Positions 1-5,237 of a DNA stretch of 5,237 nucleotides are shown piece by piece. The number at the start of each line of letters is the position of its first letter. Position 1 is the first letter of the stretch. The notes under the pieces were generated by a model that was not told the DNA's origin, ran no database searches, and saw only the letters and a list, made by a program, of their open reading frames with translations. A program made the translations under genes and the position numbers. The DNA comes from Caldisericaceae bacterium (GTDB lineage Bacteria; Caldisericota; Caldisericia; Caldisericales; Caldisericaceae): assembly GCA_021161495.1 (NCBI GenBank), contig JAGHAO010000214.1:1-5237 (forward strand), written 5' to 3'.

Positions 1-755
1 CACCGTATTCCCCCGTCGAAGTTTTTAACCTTAATACGAAGAAATTTTCTTGTTTACTGGGCTGCACAAAAAGTAAATACGAAAAAGCATACGAGTTTCA
101 CCTATCTCCCGACGGAAAATACATTGCGTATGCAGGAGGAGATGTTGAAGTTTTCCCCGACAACAGAACAGCGCTTTACATAAAAAATATCGAAACGGGA
201 AAATTGAAGATGCTTGTTAAACCGTCGAATTTTAACCGGAACGACAAAACCGATTTTATTTTTGACGTGCATTTTGTAAGTTCCGGCAAAAAGATTGTCT
301 ACTCAAGAGAAATTGACTCTGGCAAAGGGAAATCCGTTATAAAATATTTTGTAACCGATCTCGAAGGAAACAGCAGGGAAATCACGGAGGAAGAAGCGTT
401 GAAACTCGTTCCGTATGATCACTATCTTCTCGAAGCGGAACTCAAAAAATTGTTGAACAAAAGTCTTTATATTGATGCGGTTTTGAAGAAATGCGGTAAG
501 ATCGTATTTACGGCTTACGATGAGGAAAAAGGCGGCGAAAAACTATACATCTGTGATACCGATTTCTCTCATATTCTTAAAACGGGCATCTCAAATCCCA
601 ACTTTATGGAATTTTCGGATAGTTGCAAATTTACCTGTCAAGTATTGGAAGAGAAAGATTGGTATCTGATAGATGCGAAAACCGGTGCCAAAACGAGTTT
701 GGGCGAACTTCTCGGAAGAAAAATAGACGACGCAATTTTCGTAAGTTCCGAATAA
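1..755 (+). CDS. TolB/PD40-like beta-propeller protein, C-terminal part (5' end outside window)
   Basis: The frame is open from the first complete codon (position 3) to a TAA at 753-755, giving about 250 residues. A TTG at 204 is available as a start but is not believable, because good coding sequence continues upstream to the window edge. Two blade-like stretches can be seen. One near residues 33-65 of the fragment has the PD40 signature (HLSPDGKYIAYAGGD), followed by LYIKNIETGKLK. The other, near residues 200-225, contains FSDSCKFTCQVLEEKDWYLID and then AKTG. Such repeats build WD40-like propellers in TolB and many periplasmic or lipoprotein relatives; they usually bind proteins or peptides. 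Whether this protein is exported cannot be told, because the N-terminus is missing. It converges on the polyferredoxin gene with a 43-base gap. The propeller assignment is fairly safe, but no specific function can be given. Confidence 0.7.
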   Translation, partial: PYSPVEVFNLNTKKFSCLLGCTKSKYEKAYEFHLSPDGKYIAYAGGDVEVFPDNRTALYIKNIETGKLKMLVKPSNFNRNDKTDFIFDVHFVSSGKKIVYSREIDSGKGKSVIKYFVTDLEGNSREITEEEALKLVPYDHYLLEAELKKLLNKSLYIDAVLKKCGKIVFTAYDEEKGGEKLYICDTDFSHILKTGISNPNFMEFSDSCKFTCQVLEEKDWYLIDAKTGAKTSLGELLGRKIDDAIFVSSE

Positions 756-774
756 AACTTTTATTCTGAAATTG

Positions 775-804
775 TTTTATCTTACGGGATAAAATTGTTT
801 ATCC
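775..804. terminator. possible weak terminator between convergent genes (alternative hairpins)
   Basis: Two overlapping inverted repeats fill the convergent junction. GGATAAA (787-793) pairs with TTTATCC (798-804) around the loop ATTG. TTTTATC (775-781) can instead pair with GATAAAA (788-794). The first hairpin is followed on the plus strand by only a short TTT, and neither strand has a real U-tract. The stems are AT-rich with two G-C pairs at most. The right arm includes the stop codon of the minus-strand gene. The position between converging genes suits a terminator, but the structure is weak. Confidence 0.35.
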
Positions 805-1767
805 TTTGTAATTGAGATACTCCTCGTTTTTGATCTTCCCGTCCGGTCTGAACGTTACCCCGATTGCGTCGAACGGGCATACTTTGATGCAGGTGGTACA
901 AAGAATACATTCGGAAGAAAGGATTCTTTCCCCTTTATTTTTATATGTAAGGAGTTTTATATCCATCGGGCAATTTATTTCGCACAGTTTGCAATCCCTG
1001 CATTTTTCTTTATCTATCTCGATTTTTAAGAGGGAAAAACGCGAAGGGATTTTCATTATCAGGGAGACAGGACAGAGGTATTTGCAAAATGCTCTGTTAT
1101 CTTTAAGAACTGCGGCGAGAATTATTCCGCTTATGTAATAAAACGCATTTCCTATGATTAGCCAGAGAAACGCGGTTTTAGGCTCGAGCAGAAATTTGCC
1201 TTTGCCGAGAATAAACCAGAAATAGAGCACGATTGAAACGGATACTGCAAGGTGAATGTATCTGAGAGATTCCAATTTTTTAATCCTTCCGCTTTGTGGT
1301 TTTTTCCACGGAAGGAAATCGAGCACCATTGCAGTCCAGCATGCCCACCCGCACCAACCTCTTCCGAATATTAAAGGACCTGCGATTTTTGCGATAAAGT
1401 AGTGCAATGTGGCACCTGCAAATATGCCCGCAAGCAGATACGCAACAAAACCTTCTATTTGCATATTTTCCGATTTCAATAATCCGAGATACCCTACCAT
1501 ATAAATGCCTATCAAAAGCTGGGCGATGCGGCGCCCCATAAGACTTTTATCTTTTGGTATCGATAAGTTTAGAAACAGCCCGATTCCCAGAGCAGAACCC
1601 AAATATCCGAAGTTGAAAATGTAGAATAAATTTCTTGTTTTAAGGTAAAGAGCAGCGGCGATTACATAAAATGTTGCAGCGAGTATAAGCGGAATCCTTA
1701 CCGTCCCTTTGCTTATATTCCGCCTGCCATATGAATTATTATCTCTCGATCTATTCCTTCCTCTCAT
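799..1767 (-). CDS. NapH-like membrane-bound 4Fe-4S protein (polyferredoxin)
   Basis: This is an integral membrane electron-transfer protein of 322 residues. After an arginine-rich N-terminus (residues 1-24) come about six hydrophobic segments (about 24-42, 47-69, 81-97, 107-128, 170-187, 199-221). Between segments 4 and 5 lies GRGWCGWACW with a CX3C pair (C139, C143). After segment 6 comes a second pair, CKYLCP (C228, C232). NapH, NosR and CcoG relatives carry comparable CX3CP pairs. The C-terminal domain holds two complete CX2CX2CX3CP motifs, C256/C259/C262/C266 and C287/C290/C293/C297, enough for two 4Fe-4S clusters. I chose the ATG at 1767 because GAGG at 1776-1779 sits eight bases upstream. 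A TTG in frame at 1803 would add 12 lysine-rich residues inside the preceding gene and has no better ribosome site. It is the last gene of the operon and overlaps the 2TM gene by 17 bases. Its electron donor and acceptor are unknown; no nap, nos or cco genes are nearby. Confidence 0.85.
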   Translation of the reverse strand: MRGRNRSRDNNSYGRRNISKGTVRIPLILAATFYVIAAALYLKTRNLFYIFNFGYLGSALGIGLFLNLSIPKDKSLMGRRIAQLLIGIYMVGYLGLLKSENMQIEGFVAYLLAGIFAGATLHYFIAKIAGPLIFGRGWCGWACWTAMVLDFLPWKKPQSGRIKKLESLRYIHLAVSVSIVLYFWFILGKGKFLLEPKTAFLWLIIGNAFYYISGIILAAVLKDNRAFCKYLCPVSLIMKIPSRFSLLKIEIDKEKCRDCKLCEINCPMDIKLLTYKNKGERILSSECILCTTCIKVCPFDAIGVTFRPDGKIKNEEYLNYKG

Positions 1768-2035
1768 CGGATTTTCCTCTTTCTTCTTTCGTAAGTTCTT
1801 CAATTTTGCGTTTTTCCCATTCCTCGTTTAAAAATCTTTCTTTTATAAATACACGATAGGCATGGAAAATAATTGCAATTCCCCAGAAAACCGTGACCCA
1901 GTAGAACCACAGATCTTTTGGTGACGTAACAAGGTTAATAATGAGTAGAATAATATTTGTTATGATATACGAGGAGAGATGCTTGTAAAAATGTTTCAAC
2001 TCCATAACTCTTTTTATTGCTTCTTCTTTGTTCAT
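1751..2035 (-). CDS. small 2TM-domain membrane protein
   Basis: The protein has 94 residues: a short helical N-terminus (residues 1-18), two hydrophobic helices (about 21-36 and 43-60) joined by a short loop, and a highly charged C-terminal tail rich in Glu, Lys and Arg. The order of features (a helix with HFYKHLSSY, N-rich first membrane helix, WFYWVTVFWG and H near the end of the second helix, then EEWEKRKIEEL) fits the 2TM domain family (recognised from memory as PF13239). That family occurs alone or attached to LytTR and histidine-kinase proteins; its molecular role is not known. The ATG overlaps the TGA of the regulator gene as ATGA, and a perfect AAGGAGG at 2043-2049 stands seven bases upstream, so strong coupled translation is likely. 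The charged tail is presumably cytoplasmic and could contact a partner. Confidence 0.75.
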   Translation of the reverse strand: MNKEEAIKRVMELKHFYKHLSSYIITNIILLIINLVTSPKDLWFYWVTVFWGIAIIFHAYRVFIKERFLNEEWEKRKIEELTKEERGKSDERKE

Positions 2036-2325
2036 TTTTTCGCCTCCTTAATTTTATTTAATATTCTTTCTATTTCGTCCAGATACGAAATAAACTTTTC
2101 TTTCCCTTCTTGCGTAAGAAAATACTGCGTCTTGGGGCGTTTTTTAACAAAGGTTTTTCTTATTTCAACAATATTCTCTTTTTCCAATTTTGCAAGATGC
2201 GAGGAAAGATTGCCGTCCGTAAGGCCTGTTCTGTTTTTTAGCGAGGTAAAATCGATTCCCTCTTCCGTTGCAATTGCGGTAAGAATTTTTATCCGCGCCG
2301 GCGAACCGAACAGTTTTTCATTCAT
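2032..2325 (-). CDS. winged-helix transcriptional regulator
   Basis: This is a 97-residue, single-domain DNA-binding protein. The order is a first helix with SPARIKILTAIA (residues 8-19), a helix-turn-helix near residues 25-50 with probable recognition helix TDGNLSSHLAKLEKEN, and a basic wing, VKKRPKTQYFLT (about 60-71), followed by a C-terminal helix (74-95) suited to dimerisation. It resembles the small winged-helix regulators of the MarR/ArsR superfamily grouped as HTH_34 (PF13601, from memory). No cysteine or histidine cluster for metal sensing is present; in fact there is no cysteine at all. Its ATG follows directly on the TAG of the upstream membrane-protein gene (TAGATG), with GAGG at 2330-2333 and a second AGAGG at 2336-2340. 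By position it probably regulates its own operon through the palindrome at 2948-2966. That link is inferred and not shown. Confidence 0.85.
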   Translation of the reverse strand: MNEKLFGSPARIKILTAIATEEGIDFTSLKNRTGLTDGNLSSHLAKLEKENIVEIRKTFVKKRPKTQYFLTQEGKEKFISYLDEIERILNKIKEAKK

Positions 2326-2925
2326 CTATCCTCTACCTCTTACGAGCTCCGTTAAAGACGGAATTATAAGCGAAAGTCCCAAGAAAACGCCCGAAATCAA
2401 ATATTGATAATGAGGAAAAGCACCGGCGAGAGGTATCCCCACAAGCACAAGAACGCCGCTACGCATAAAGGACTTGAGAGAAAGATACTTGCCTACCGCA
2501 AACAAGATAAATGCGTATGCAATGATCCAGACTGCATAAATCTTTTCAACCGGAACAGGGTTTATGCGTTGGGGCAGAATTTGGACAAATGCGGCAACAA
2601 GAAGGGCAAAAAGGGTAAAAGAGCCTATAAAGTTGTGAAACGCTATCTCAACTCTCCCTTTGCCGCCGCTCGAACGTATTTTCGAAGCAACAGGAATTAC
2701 CGTTGACAAGACAACGAGAATGCCGAGCAAAACCCAGGGCATCCCAAATAACCTTCTGAGATTTTTCCAAACCAAAACTTGGAAAATCACATACGAAATG
2801 AAAACCGACACTCCGACGCCGCAGAATATCTGCCAGAGGACATCCATATAAGCCGACGTCCTTTTCAGCGTTTCTTTTACTGCTCTAATGCTTTCCAACG
2901 CTTCTTTCAGTTCTTTTTCTTCCAT
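2326..2925 (-). CDS. six-helix integral membrane protein of unknown function
   Basis: I do not recognise this 199-residue protein. It begins with a charged amphipathic helix (MEEKELKEALESIRAVKETL) that could form a short coiled coil and lies outside the membrane. Six hydrophobic stretches follow, at about 29-52, 62-80, 99-116, 129-148, 156-170 and 173-191. The loop at 81-97 is basic (SKIRSSGGKGRVE). The C-terminus is LVRGRG. There is no signal peptide, lipobox, catalytic motif or conserved cysteine pair; the only cysteine is C35. It is the first gene of the operon. The ATG at 2925 is supported by GGAGG at 2932-2936, six bases upstream, and a near-consensus promoter lies about 40 bases upstream. 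Small membrane proteins encoded beside winged-helix regulators of this kind may be the regulated effector or a sensor partner; the sequence does not decide. Confidence 0.75.
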   Translation of the reverse strand: MEEKELKEALESIRAVKETLKRTSAYMDVLWQIFCGVGVSVFISYVIFQVLVWKNLRRLFGMPWVLLGILVVLSTVIPVASKIRSSGGKGRVEIAFHNFIGSFTLFALLVAAFVQILPQRINPVPVEKIYAVWIIAYAFILFAVGKYLSLKSFMRSGVLVLVGIPLAGAFPHYQYLISGVFLGLSLIIPSLTELVRGRG

Positions 2926-2937
2926 TATTTACCTCCA

Positions 2938-2966
2938 TTTTACAAATTACTTTGTTTTACAAAGTA
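2938..2966. promoter_or_regulatory. probable operator: 7+5+7 inverted repeat with a third, direct half-site
   Basis: TACTTTG-TTTTA-CAAAGTA at 2948-2966 is a perfect seven-base inverted repeat with a five-base centre. It covers most of the -10 box and the expected transcription start. In addition TTTTACAAA occurs twice in the same direction, at 2938-2946 and 2955-2963, 17 bases apart, so a third half-site sits next to the palindrome. A dimeric winged-helix protein bound here would block RNA polymerase. The regulator encoded by the second gene of this operon is the natural candidate. The lack of a following U-tract and the AT-rich loop make a terminator unlikely. Confidence 0.55.
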
Positions 2967-2990
2967 TATGAATATAAATTTTTTTGTCAA
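2963..2990 (-). promoter_or_regulatory. sigma70-like promoter of the four-gene operon
   Basis: Read on the minus strand there is a perfect -35 box TTGACA (2985-2990), a 16-base AT-rich spacer and a -10 box TATACT (2963-2968, five of six consensus bases). Transcription would start near 2956 and leave a leader of about 30 bases before the ATG at 2925. This is the best promoter match in the window. The -10 box is overlapped by an inverted repeat, which suggests repression. Confidence 0.65.
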
Positions 2991-3021
2991 GGTTTTCCGA
3001 ATAGTTTTATCAAACGCGTTT

Positions 3022-3702
3022 TTAAGTACCTTCTATGCTGTTAATCAAGCCTTCCGCCTGAAAACTGAGGTATCCGTTTTTGCTTATTATGATGTGGTCG
3101 AGCACTTTGATGCCGATGATGTTTCCCACTTCGACAAGCCTGTTTGTGATGAGTTTGTCTTCCTTGCTCGGAACGAGGCTTCCGGAAGGGTGGTTGTGCA
3201 CGAATATGATGCTTGCCGCCCTGTCCGTTATTGCGTCTGCGAAAACTTCTCGCGGGTGGACGAGGCTTCTGTTCAACGTACCTATGAAAACAACTCTCTT
3301 TTTAATCAGGTTATTTGCCCCGTCCAGAGTGAACGTAAGGAAGTATTCCTGTTTCTTGTTTTTTAAATCTTCGGCAAGTTTTACGATGTCCGCTGCGCTG
3401 CTGATTTTTACCGTTTCCTTCAATAAAATCCTTTTCGAAAATTCGATTGCAGCCAATATTTGAGATGCCTTTGCAAGGCCTATTCCTTCGATGTTTTCCA
3501 GATTTTTAAGCGTCAGGTTGTTAATGTCTTTTTCCGCCAATTTTAAAACCTCTTTTGCTATTTGAAGTACATCCTTCCCTTTTACGCCTTTTCCGATGAG
3601 AACGGAGAGCAGTTCCACATCCGATAATGCTTTGACTCCTTTCTTTTGCAATTTCTCTCTCGGCCGGTCAAACTCCGGAATGTCCGTAATCTTCTTTCGC
3701 AA
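3022..3702 (-). CDS. radC: RadC-family JAB/JAMM protein
   Basis: The protein has 226 residues, the usual full length of this family. The N-terminal part has the typical DIPEFDRPREKL opening (7-18), then LSDVELLSVLIGKG (26-39), and a helix-hairpin-helix segment, LENIEGIGLAKASQILAAIE (68-87). The C-terminal JAB domain starts at about 100 and keeps the metal-site pattern: E152 in HPREVFADAI, H169 and H171 in FVHNHPSGS, S173, and D182. All expected ligands are present, so the fold is probably intact. RadC was once linked to DNA repair, but its biochemical role is unsettled. I placed the start at TTG 3702: AAGGAGG (3709-3715) is six bases upstream and the family normally begins just here. The longer GTG start at 3723 would place that ribosome site inside the gene. 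It is divergent from hsdM and lies 96 bases upstream of the membrane operon on the same strand; no terminator was seen between them, so read-through is possible. Confidence 0.9.
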   Translation of the reverse strand: MRKKITDIPEFDRPREKLQKKGVKALSDVELLSVLIGKGVKGKDVLQIAKEVLKLAEKDINNLTLKNLENIEGIGLAKASQILAAIEFSKRILLKETVKISSAADIVKLAEDLKNKKQEYFLTFTLDGANNLIKKRVVFIGTLNRSLVHPREVFADAITDRAASIIFVHNHPSGSLVPSKEDKLITNRLVEVGNIIGIKVLDHIIISKNGYLSFQAEGLINSIEGT

Positions 3703-3708
3703 GCGGTT

Positions 3709-3715
3709 CCTCCTT
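3709..3715 (-). promoter_or_regulatory. ribosome binding site that sets the radC start at TTG
   Basis: AAGGAGG on the minus strand, six bases before TTG 3702. It lies inside the coding region of the longer GTG-start version (from 3723), so it favours the shorter protein. Confidence 0.75.
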
Positions 3716-3737
3716 AATATCACGCTGTTTTTTCTTC

Positions 3738-3765
3738 AATATAATCCTTCTCTTCGAAATTTCAA
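3738..3765 (-). promoter_or_regulatory. candidate radC promoter
   Basis: On the minus strand, TTGAAA (3760-3765) and TATATT (3738-3743) are separated by 16 bases. Transcription would begin near 3731, giving a leader of about 29 bases to the TTG start but only about 8 to the GTG at 3723, which again supports the TTG start. The inverted repeat TTCAAAA (3761-3767) / TTTTGAA (3778-3784) overlaps the -35 box. Confidence 0.4.
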
Positions 3766-3785
3766 AATAAAAGACGTTTTTGAAG

Positions 3786-3814
3786 TTTGGAAATAAAGAT
3801 TAACGGGATAAAAT
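3786..3814 (+). promoter_or_regulatory. candidate hsdM promoter
   Basis: A -10-like TAAAAT (3809-3814) is preceded by a poor -35 (TTTGGA at 3786-3791, 17-base spacer; or TTGGAA at 3787-3792, 16-base spacer). Transcription would start near 3821, about 24 bases before the ATG. The short inverted repeat AACAA-ATA-TTGTT (3818-3830) spans that point and could be an operator, though it is short enough to be chance. Confidence 0.35.
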
Positions 3815-3844
3815 AAAAACAAATATTGTTAAAAGAGGAAATGT

Positions 3845-5237
3845 ATGGCGATAAAAAAGACGCAACTTTACAGTCATTTGTGGGATGCGGCAAACGCGCT
3901 GAGGGGCGGGCTTGACGCAAGCGGTTATAAGGATTACGTGCTTACGATTTTGTTTGTAAAATACGTAACTGACAGATACAAGGGCGACCCTTACGCGGAT
4001 TTCGTTGTTCCGGAAGGCGGAAGTTTCGACGACCTCGTTGAGGCGAAAGGAAAGCCTGACATAGGAGAGAGGATAAACAAAGTCCTTGCGAAGTTGGCTG
4101 AGAAAAACGCCCTGAAAGGTGTAATCGACTCGGTGGATTTCGATGACAGCACAAAATTGGGCTCAGGCAAGGAAAAAGTGGACAGGCTTACAAAACTCAT
4201 CGCCATATTCGAAAATCCGGAACTGAACTTTTCTAAAAACAGGGCGGAAGGCGACGACATACTCGGCGATGTTTACGAGTATTTTATGAAGAAGTTCGCA
4301 ACCGAAGCGGGCAAAAGCAAAGGGCAGTTTTACACACCTGCGGAGGTTTCCAGAATAATCGCGAAAGTTATCGGAGTTAGAAATGCGACTTCATCGGAGC
4401 AAACGGCATACGACCCCACGTGCGGTTCCGGTTCGTTGCTTTTGAAAGTTGCCGATGAAGCACATGTCGATATATCGATATACGGGCAGGAGATAGACAT
4501 CGCAGTTGCAAACCTCGCCAGAATGAATATGATTCTTCACGGAAAGCCGGATGCGGTAATAGAACAGGGCAACACTCTCGCGAACCCGAAGTTCAAAGAA
4601 AAAGACGGCAGTTTGAAAACATTCGATTTTGCCGTTGCAAACCCTCCGTTCTCTCAAAAAAATTGGCTTCAAGGCGTTAATCCGGAAAATGATCCATACA
4701 AAAGGTTCGAGTTCGGAATACCGCCTGCGAAAAACGGAGATTATGCCTTTCTCCTGCACCTCATAAAATCGCTGAAACCCGACGGAAAAGGGGCAATTGT
4801 TTTGCCGCACGGAGTTTTGTTCAGGGGAAATGCGGAGGCGAAAATAAGGAGGGAACTCGTGAGAAGGGGATATATAAAAGGGATAATCGGGCTTCCGCCG
4901 AATCTGTTTTACGGCACGGGAATCCCTGCAATTATTTTGGTGATAGACAAAGAAAACGCCGCCGCAAGAAAAGGTGTTTTTATGATCGATGCTTCGAAAG
5001 AATTCAGGAAAGACGGGCCCAAAAATCGCCTCAGAGAAAGAGACATCCATAAAATTGTAACAACTTTTGCCTCTTTCAGGGAAATACCCGGATACTCCCG
5101 AATGGTTCCGCTGAGCGAAATAGAAAGCAACGATTACAATCTGAACATTCCCCGATACATCGAAAACATCGAAAAAGAAGACATTCAGGATATTTATGCG
5201 CACCTTCACGGAGGGATTCCGAAGAGCGACATAGATG
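3845..5237 (+). CDS. hsdM: type I restriction-modification system methylase subunit M, N-terminal 464 residues (3' end outside window)
   Basis: The frame is open from ATG 3845 to the window end. GAGG at 3835-3838 stands six bases upstream; the ATG at 3841 is in another frame. Residues 1-145 match the helical HsdM N-terminal domain (LYSHLWDAANALRGGLDAS, then YKDYVLTILFVKYVTD). Next come QFYTP (161-165), the S-adenosylmethionine-binding motif I, DPTCGSGSLL (190-199), and the N6-adenine catalytic motif IV, NPPF (266-269). Further on are LPHGVLFRGNAEAKIRRELV, GLPPNLFYGTGIP and the late segment NDYNLNIPRY, followed by HLHGGIPKSDID. The product should methylate adenine as part of an M2S complex and, with HsdR, take part in restriction. 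All catalytic motifs are intact. The late GGIPKSDID segment suggests the longer M subunits that run well past 500 residues, so a sizeable C-terminal part is probably missing. hsdS and hsdR are expected downstream. Its GC content appears somewhat higher than that of the membrane operon. Confidence 0.95.
   Translation, partial: MAIKKTQLYSHLWDAANALRGGLDASGYKDYVLTILFVKYVTDRYKGDPYADFVVPEGGSFDDLVEAKGKPDIGERINKVLAKLAEKNALKGVIDSVDFDDSTKLGSGKEKVDRLTKLIAIFENPELNFSKNRAEGDDILGDVYEYFMKKFATEAGKSKGQFYTPAEVSRIIAKVIGVRNATSSEQTAYDPTCGSGSLLLKVADEAHVDISIYGQEIDIAVANLARMNMILHGKPDAVIEQGNTLANPKFKEKDGSLKTFDFAVANPPFSQKNWLQGVNPENDPYKRFEFGIPPAKNGDYAFLLHLIKSLKPDGKGAIVLPHGVLFRGNAEAKIRRELVRRGYIKGIIGLPPNLFYGTGIPAIILVIDKENAAARKGVFMIDASKEFRKDGPKNRLRERDIHKIVTTFASFREIPGYSRMVPLSEIESNDYNLNIPRYIENIEKEDIQDIYAHLHGGIPKSDID

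Noticed and set aside
204..755. TTG at 204 as the true start of the propeller gene
   Set aside because: The same frame continues open to the left edge and encodes a clear PD40 blade upstream of this codon.
1979..2407. Plus-strand reading frame of 142 codons opposite the regulator
   Set aside because: It lies across three tightly coupled minus-strand genes; no ribosome site or domain supports it.
3013..3022. Self-complementary AAACGCGTTT at the end of radC, considered as a terminator
   Set aside because: It has no loop, and on the radC strand no U-tract follows.
2779..3366. Plus-strand reading frame of 195 codons across the operon promoter and radC
   Set aside because: It overlaps two well-supported minus-strand genes and their promoter, and its translation is rich in Phe and Tyr without a recognisable domain.
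784..3814. The 12-mer ACGGGATAAAAT occurs at 784-795 and 3803-3814
   Set aside because: About one shared 12-mer is expected by chance in a window of this size, and the two copies are in different contexts.
4391..5209. Long minus-strand reading frame of 272 codons opposite hsdM
   Set aside because: It is antisense to a clear methyltransferase with all motifs, has no family resemblance and a low-complexity aromatic-rich composition typical of a shadow frame.

Overview
The window is ordinary bacterial DNA. It is fairly AT-rich, with strong AGGAGG-type ribosome binding sites, sigma70-like promoters, tightly packed or overlapping genes, and frequent ATA, AGA and AGG codons in the type I methyltransferase gene. 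These traits do not fix the phylum: the strong Shine-Dalgarno sites and a RadC gene say Bacteria, and nothing seen narrows it further. No tRNA, rRNA, insertion sequence or CRISPR array was found by eye.

Layout. (1) 1-755, plus strand: the C-terminal part of a TolB/PD40-like beta-propeller protein whose start lies outside the window. (2) 756-804: a short convergent junction with AT-rich hairpins that may act as a weak terminator. (3) 799-2925, minus strand: a compact four-gene operon. In transcription order it encodes a six-helix membrane protein, a small winged-helix regulator, a two-helix 2TM-domain protein and a NapH-like membrane polyferredoxin. The genes abut or overlap by 0, 4 and 17 bases. 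A near-consensus promoter lies upstream, and a perfect 7+5+7 inverted repeat covers its -10 box. (4) 3022-3702, minus strand: a full-length RadC-family (JAB/JAMM) protein, probably starting at a TTG codon. (5) 3703-3844: a divergent promoter region. (6) 3845-5237, plus strand: a type I restriction-modification methylase subunit (HsdM), cut by the window end.

How it may fit together. The four-gene operon looks self-contained. The winged-helix protein is the obvious candidate to bind the palindrome and repress its own operon, while the membrane proteins and polyferredoxin suggest electron transfer at the membrane or sensing of redox or envelope state. This is the least characterised part of the window and the best candidate for something new, but its function cannot be read from the sequence. 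The radC-hsdM pair marks the start of a probable restriction-modification locus; the hsdS and hsdR genes would be expected to the right, outside the window.
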